From the NCBI GenBank assembly GCA_030043865.1, contig JASHWZ010000091.1:1-10081 (forward strand): a stretch of 10,081 bases of DNA. Reading direction: 5' to 3'. This document shows, in pieces, positions 6,843-10,081 of this stretch (its first letter is position 1; every line of letters begins with the position of its first letter). The translations under genes were made by a program, and so were the position numbers. The stretch is from Thermoplasmata archaeon (GTDB taxonomy: Archaea > Thermoplasmatota > Thermoplasmata > Lutacidiplasmatales > UBA184). The notes under the pieces were generated by a model. The model saw only the letters and a program-made list of their open reading frames with translations, searched no databases and was not told the origin of the DNA.

Positions 6843-6859
6843 GGAGGCGCGCGGCCTCC
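6843..6859. repeat. Inverted repeat (6-bp arms) between TFB and the deacetylase gene
   Basis: GGAGGC (6843-6848) and GCCTCC (6854-6859) are exact reverse complements around a five-base GC centre. The dyad lies 53 bases after the TFB stop and 17 bases upstream of the deacetylase TATA-like site. It could be a regulatory site, or a structure at the end of the TFB transcript, though no T-run follows. At this GC content a chance 6-bp dyad is not unlikely. Confidence 0.3.
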
Positions 6860-6911
6860 CGTCCGACAGAACGAGGAACCCGGACCGTAGTGCAGCGGTG
6901 CGTTGGGCGCG

Positions 6912-7895
6912 CTAGCGGGGGTGCTCCGGCTCGATCGCTTCGGCTTCGCCGCGCCGGCCCCACACCTTTTCGAGCAAGCGACTGGTCGAGCGCAGGGTGA
7001 CCTCGGTCACCGCGCTCACTCGAGCCACTTGGGCGCGCGAGCGGCGCTCCCCGTGCTTCTCGGCGGCGAGGTAGATGAGCGCCGCCACGAGGCCGTGGGG
7101 CGAGAGCCCCGAGAGTTCCGGGTCGTCGCGGGCTTCGTCCAGCATCGCCTCGACCGTCGAGCGTACCCAAGGGGAGAGAGCGAGCTCTTGCGCGTACCGT
7201 CCAAGGAACGCCTTCGTGCCCACGCTGGGAACGGCCATCCCCGTCCCCCGCTGGATCACCTTGAACGTGCGGCCGACCTCCGACCGCTTCGCGTTGACGG
7301 CCTCGGAGACCTCGCCCAGCGTCCGGGGGATCGAATACCGGCGGCAGGCCACGTAGAGCGCCGCCCCGACGCTCGCGGGCAGGCTTCGACCCCGGTACAG
7401 TCCGCGCTGCTTCGCCTCGCGAAAGACATGCTCCGCCTCGGCTTGGATCACGGGCGGCAAGCCGAGCCGCTCCACCGCGACGATGATCTCGTTGCGGGCC
7501 GGGGAGCGGTCGAGGCCCCCGTCCGCGGTGCGGGATGTCTGCCGCTGCATCACGCGCTTCAGGTGCTGGAACTCGTACCGACGGTGCCAGTCGAGTCGCT
7601 TCCCCTGGCCGTCGCGAGAGGTGTTGAGCGTCGAGCCCAGGGCTCGCTTCGACCCGCCGGGCGGAACGAACGGTCCGATGCCCCGGCCGCTCCCTTCCGA
7701 GCCGGGGGCCGCGATCGCGGGGGGCGCGTCCGCGAGGATCTCGGTCGACTCGAAGACGAGTCCGCACTCCGCGCAGTGCGTCTCGGCCCGGATCGGGTCG
7801 ACGATCCGGTGCGCGCTCCCGCACATGGGGCACGCGGGACCCTTCGCCACGGGCGCCGAGGGACCCGGCTCGGACCTCGTGACAGGCTCTGACAC
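6912..7895 (-). CDS. tfb: Transcription initiation factor B (TFB, archaeal TFIIB)
   Basis: This 327-residue protein is a basal transcription factor that binds TBP-TATA-BRE and recruits RNA polymerase. Residues 22-44 form the N-terminal zinc ribbon (CPMC, 15 residues, CAEC; Cys22, 25, 41, 44). A linker with B-reader-like RALGSTLN at 85-92 follows. The two cyclin repeats lie at about 130-218 (with GRSLPASVGAALYVACRRYSIPRTLGEVS split between helices 170-197) and 225-315 (AALIYLAAEKHGERRSRAQ, then VTEVTLRSTSRLL). It is slightly longer than typical TFBs of about 300 residues, owing to an N-terminal lead and a low-complexity linker (51-80). The usual His-Asp-Lys-Gly run of the B-reader is not seen, so this may be one of several TFB paralogues. 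The GTG start is supported because an in-frame TGA lies 18 bases upstream with no other start between. A 26-bp dyad sits directly upstream. Confidence 0.95.
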   Translation of the reverse strand: MSEPVTRSEPGPSAPVAKGPACPMCGSAHRIVDPIRAETHCAECGLVFESTEILADAPPAIAAPGSEGSGRGIGPFVPPGGSKRALGSTLNTSRDGQGKRLDWHRRYEFQHLKRVMQRQTSRTADGGLDRSPARNEIIVAVERLGLPPVIQAEAEHVFREAKQRGLYRGRSLPASVGAALYVACRRYSIPRTLGEVSEAVNAKRSEVGRTFKVIQRGTGMAVPSVGTKAFLGRYAQELALSPWVRSTVEAMLDEARDDPELSGLSPHGLVAALIYLAAEKHGERRSRAQVARVSAVTEVTLRSTSRLLEKVWGRRGEAEAIEPEHPR

Positions 7896-7896
7896 G

Positions 7897-7922
7897 GTAC
7901 TACCGTGGGGTCACGGGGGTAC
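7897..7922. repeat. 26-bp extended inverted repeat directly upstream of TFB (candidate operator)
   Basis: The site reads GTAC-N2-CCGTG-N4-CACGG-N2-GTAC: two arms of nine matching bases symmetric about 7909/7910, with equal two-base spacers. It covers about positions -2 to -27 relative to the TFB GTG. That would be the TATA-to-start-site interval of a leaderless transcript, where a bound repressor would block TBP/TFB or polymerase. The outer GTAC lies within the only weak TATA candidate (CATGTA on the minus strand). The symmetry is plain in the sequence; the operator role is inference. Confidence 0.5.
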
Positions 7923-7953
7923 ATGAGCTCTCGTCCAAGACCAGCCGGGGGTG

Positions 7954-7972
7954 CCGGGACGCCGGCTCCCGG
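7954..7972. repeat. Inverted repeat (6-bp arms) abutting the promoter of the membrane-protein gene
   Basis: CCGGGA (7954-7959) and TCCCGG (7967-7972) are exact reverse complements with seven bases between. The right arm ends directly against the TATA-like sequence of the plus-strand gene at 8009, over the place where a BRE would lie. It may be an activator or repressor site, but the GC-only arms make chance symmetry possible. Confidence 0.35.
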
Positions 7973-7982
7973 TAAACCTATT
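7973..7982 (+). promoter_or_regulatory. TATA-like element for the membrane-protein gene
   Basis: TAAACCTATT is the only A/T-rich stretch in the 113-base divergent gap. Its centre is about 30 bases before the GTG at 8009, putting a predicted start site within a few bases of that codon. No Shine-Dalgarno sequence precedes the GTG, so the gene is probably leaderless. Confidence 0.5.
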
Positions 7983-8008
7983 TCTCGGGTGCCCGATAGG
8001 TCCCGGCC

Positions 8009-8665
8009 GTGAGGACGGGGCTGTTCGTCGCCGGCGCGGCCGTCGCCATCATCGGGGCAGGGGTCCTCGTTGCGACGCTCACGTATGCGACCGGACCGAC
8101 CCACATGGTGTTCGACCCGGTCTCCGTATCGAGCCTGCCGGGTCACAGCTTCTACACCCCGGAGCTGGAGGGGTGGAACGGTTCCTCCGCGAGCACGCAC
8201 TTCACCTGGGCGTCGTCCCAATCGCTGCTCGTCGCGATCTATCCCGCGGTGCCCTGTCCCGACTCCACCTCCGTGTGCGCCGCCGGCAACGACGTGTATT
8301 CAGGGTGGGCGAATTCCGGGAGCTGGTCGGCGAGCGGTTCGCTCTCGTTCCCGCTGTTCCTCAACATCACCAACCCGAACGGCACTCCGGTGACGTTTTC
8401 GGGTGCGCTCGTAGAGACGTATACGACGAGCGCGCTCGCCGACCCGACCTGGGGGCTGTTCATCCCCCTCATCGGCGCGGTCGTCCTGATCGCGATCGGG
8501 GGCGTCGGCATCTTCCTCGGGCTGTTCCTTCCGGAAGGGACGTACACTCGCGCGCGCGCTCCCCCGCCGGCCTTCGACGACCTCGACGACGAGGATGTCG
8601 AGGACGCCGAGGACCTCGATGCCACGGGGCCGGAGCCTGACGAACCGCCGTCGGGCCCGACGTGA
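8009..8665 (+). CDS. Uncharacterised two-helix membrane protein with acidic cytoplasmic tail
   Basis: I do not recognise this 218-residue protein. A hydrophobic segment at 5-27 anchors it or acts as an uncleaved signal. Residues 28-147 are Ser/Thr/Gly/aromatic-rich with beta-type patterning, suggesting an extracytoplasmic domain. They hold two cysteines seven apart (Cys83, Cys90, in CPDSTSVC) that could form a disulphide, and two N-x-S/T sequons (Asn57, Asn119). A second helix spans about 148-174. Arg181 and Arg183 follow, then a tail with DDLDDEDVEDAEDLD (190-204) and a Pro-rich end. Positive-inside reasoning places both termini in the cytoplasm and the middle outside. The layout resembles small archaeal surface proteins of unknown role. 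The GTG start fits the TATA-like site and the need for the full first helix. It diverges from TFB and stops nine bases before the aIF5B stop. Function unknown. Confidence 0.82.
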   Translation: MRTGLFVAGAAVAIIGAGVLVATLTYATGPTHMVFDPVSVSSLPGHSFYTPELEGWNGSSASTHFTWASSQSLLVAIYPAVPCPDSTSVCAAGNDVYSGWANSGSWSASGSLSFPLFLNITNPNGTPVTFSGALVETYTTSALADPTWGLFIPLIGAVVLIAIGGVGIFLGLFLPEGTYTRARAPPPAFDDLDDEDVEDAEDLDATGPEPDEPPSGPT

Positions 8666-8674
8666 GCCGGGCGG

Positions 8675-10081
8675 CTACTGGCCCCAGAACGGGTGCGCCG
8701 GCCGGTGGAGGCGGGCGACCTCCTCGAGTATCTCGGTCTCGCTCGGAGTGAGCGTCTGGGCGCGGAGCCTCCGCGCCGCCGACTCCGGGATCGACACGAG
8801 GAGCCGGTCCCCTTCCTTGACATTCCGCCCGACCACGGCCCCGTCGATGGACGCCGCCAGCTCGGTCGATTCTTCGGCCGCGGGGACCGACACGCCGTCT
8901 TTCTGGAGCGCCTTCAGAACACCGACCTCGGTGCCGTCGGTCTTCATCAGTCGAACGCCGGGTCGCAGGGTGCCGCCGATCACGCGCACCCCCACGATCG
9001 CCGGCTTTGACGCCCGGAAGACGAATCCCGCGAGGATCTCGAGCTTGGCCGGATGCACCAGTTCGAGCCGACGTTGGGCGTCGAGCGCGCGCTGGCGCTG
9101 GTCCCTCCAGTCAGTATACTCCTCGATCAGTCGGTACATCACCTCGCTGCGGAAGATCCGCACCGGACCCGCCTCGCCCTCGGGCTGGGCGTCGGGGAGC
9201 ACCGGCACGTTGAACGCGAGCACCGCGCGATGGGTCGGGTCCTTGACGGTGGCCATCCGGATGATCGTGGGCCGGCCGACCGGGCCAACGATCGCCTCGT
9301 GGACCGGGATCTTCCCCTCCCGGCACTCGAAGGCCAGCGCCTCGAGGCCGCCCAGCGCGTCTGCGAAGATCGCGACCCCGCTCTCCGCGAGCTCGGCGAC
9401 CGGCTGCGACTCCCGGGCGAGATCGGCCCGCACGCGCTCGGCCTCCTCCGGCGAGCGAACGACCTTGAGCAGGCCGCCCGGCATCGCATCCTCGATCCCC
9501 GGCGCGGAGAGATAGACCCCCGCGGCCGCCGCCACCTCGTCGAACGATCGGAGCTTCACTTGCTTCGAAGCCGTACCCGGCTTCAGCGGGATCGGCCGGT
9601 AGATCCCGCGAACGCGCGTCGTGAACGGCTCGGTGCGCCCGGTCGCGACGATCTCGTCGCCCACCCGGAGGCGACCCCCGTAGATGATCACGTTGCCCAC
9701 CGGCCCGATCCCTTTCTGGTCGCTCCGCTCGAGGATGGTCGCCTCCCCTCCCTCGGTCACGCGCTCGAGCTCGCCCTTCAGGAAGCGCTGGGCCAACCCG
9801 ACCAGCAGCGCGACCAGCTCGGGGACGCCGACCCCGGTCTTCGCAGAGACCGGCACGATGCCGACGTTGCGCGTGAAATCGCTGACCCGGTCGAACCGCT
9901 CGGCGGAGAATCCGAGCCGGACCATCTCCTCGGCGACCGAGTAGAGGTGCTGGTCGAGCGCGCGGCCGAATTCGGGACCCGAGCGCGCGGCCTGCTCGAG
10001 CACGGGCAGCGGCGAGGGCGACTTCCTCCAGCCCGCAAGGAGGTCGATCTTCGTGAGCGCGATGGCGAACGGGGTCTTCTC
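8675..10081 (-). CDS. infB: Translation initiation factor aIF5B (IF-2 family GTPase), partial, N-terminus beyond right edge
   Basis: The minus-strand frame is open from the window edge to a stop at 8675-8677, giving 468 residues. aIF5B is usually about 600 residues, so roughly 130 with GTPase motifs G1-G3 lie outside. The visible part starts in the G domain with TPFAIALTKIDLLAGWR, containing the G4 motif as TKID (residues 10-13), and has G5 as VSAKTG (78-83). Domain II follows with GPVGNVIIYGGRLRVGDEIV. Domain III follows with GVAIFADALGGLEAL and GKIPVHEAIVGPVG, an excellent match to archaeal/eukaryotic IF5B. Next comes SEVMYRLIEEYTDWR and a domain IV barrel ending near 450. The protein promotes ribosomal subunit joining and initiator tRNA placement using GTP. 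A GTG at 10003 can be read as a start but falls inside the G domain and is not the true start. The gene converges on the membrane-protein gene with nine bases between stops. Confidence 0.95.
   Translation of the reverse strand, partial: EKTPFAIALTKIDLLAGWRKSPSPLPVLEQAARSGPEFGRALDQHLYSVAEEMVRLGFSAERFDRVSDFTRNVGIVPVSAKTGVGVPELVALLVGLAQRFLKGELERVTEGGEATILERSDQKGIGPVGNVIIYGGRLRVGDEIVATGRTEPFTTRVRGIYRPIPLKPGTASKQVKLRSFDEVAAAAGVYLSAPGIEDAMPGGLLKVVRSPEEAERVRADLARESQPVAELAESGVAIFADALGGLEALAFECREGKIPVHEAIVGPVGRPTIIRMATVKDPTHRAVLAFNVPVLPDAQPEGEAGPVRIFRSEVMYRLIEEYTDWRDQRQRALDAQRRLELVHPAKLEILAGFVFRASKPAIVGVRVIGGTLRPGVRLMKTDGTEVGVLKALQKDGVSVPAAEESTELAASIDGAVVGRNVKEGDRLLVSIPESAARRLRAQTLTPSETEILEEVARLHRPAHPFWGQ

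Noticed and set aside
6880..6960. A tRNA-like box A (TAGTGCAGCGG) after the TFB stop, with a weak box-B-like GGCTCGATCGC downstream
   Set aside because: No matching acceptor arms or anticodon stem can be drawn, the D-stem/loop sizes do not fit, and most of the interval is the TFB coding end.
5764..7833. A 689-codon open frame on the minus strand running through both the deacetylase and TFB genes
   Set aside because: It is a third-position shadow in high-GC DNA. Its product is Arg/Pro/Gly-rich with no domain, while the overlapping frames encode clear HDAC and TFB proteins.
10001..10003. A GTG that could be called the start of aIF5B, giving a 442-residue protein
   Set aside because: The frame stays open to the window edge, and the upstream codons encode the conserved G4 region (TPFAIALTKIDLL), so the gene simply runs off the window.
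1..10081. CRISPR arrays, insertion sequences, attachment sites, rRNA
   Set aside because: No regularly spaced direct repeats, transposase or integrase frames, or rRNA-like segments were found on either strand.

Overview
This is a GC-rich, tightly packed stretch of archaeal chromosome. The archaeal assignment rests on a TFIIB-family transcription factor (zinc ribbon plus two cyclin repeats) and an aIF5B/eIF5B-type translation initiation factor. Several starts also carry a TATA-like hexamer about 25-40 bases upstream, often with little or no 5' leader. Very high GC, frequent GTG starts, leaderless-looking promoters and a class I histone-deacetylase-like enzyme would fit a high-GC terrestrial Thermoplasmatota lineage. 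That lineage call is inference only. I see no mobile element, CRISPR array, rRNA or tRNA.

Layout. 1-495 (minus): a dinucleotide-binding reductase related to the NADPH:F420 oxidoreductases, cut by the left edge. 631-2486 (plus): a two-gene ABC exporter operon, ATPase then ABC-2 permease, coupled by an ATGA overlap. 2496-3956 (minus): a DHA2-type MFS exporter converging on the ABC operon with a 9-base gap, with a hairpin-rich 117-base region before it. 4074-4514 (minus): a two-CBS-domain protein, divergent from 4573-5634 (plus), a YkgJ-like cysteine-cluster protein; the two appear to share one TATA element. 5631-6782 (minus): an AcuC/HDAC-like deacetylase whose stop codon shares a CTAG with the stop of the cysteine-cluster gene. 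6912-7895 (minus): the TFB. 8009-8665 (plus): an unrecognised two-helix membrane protein with an acidic cytoplasmic tail, divergent from TFB. 8675-10081 (minus): aIF5B, cut by the right edge and lacking its first GTPase motifs.

How the parts relate. The left half is transport and redox; the right half is information processing (TFB, aIF5B) plus a possible protein deacetylase. Only the ABC pair is clearly one operon. Convergent genes abut almost stop to stop (9 bases, a 4-base overlap, 9 bases). Regulation therefore has to sit in the short divergent or upstream gaps, and three of these hold inverted repeats. The most striking is a 26-bp symmetric dyad directly upstream of the TFB start. I found no clearly new multi-gene system. 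The best leads are that dyad, the paired dyads in the TFB/membrane-protein divergent region, the unknown C-terminal part of the cysteine-cluster protein, and the acidic-tailed membrane protein.
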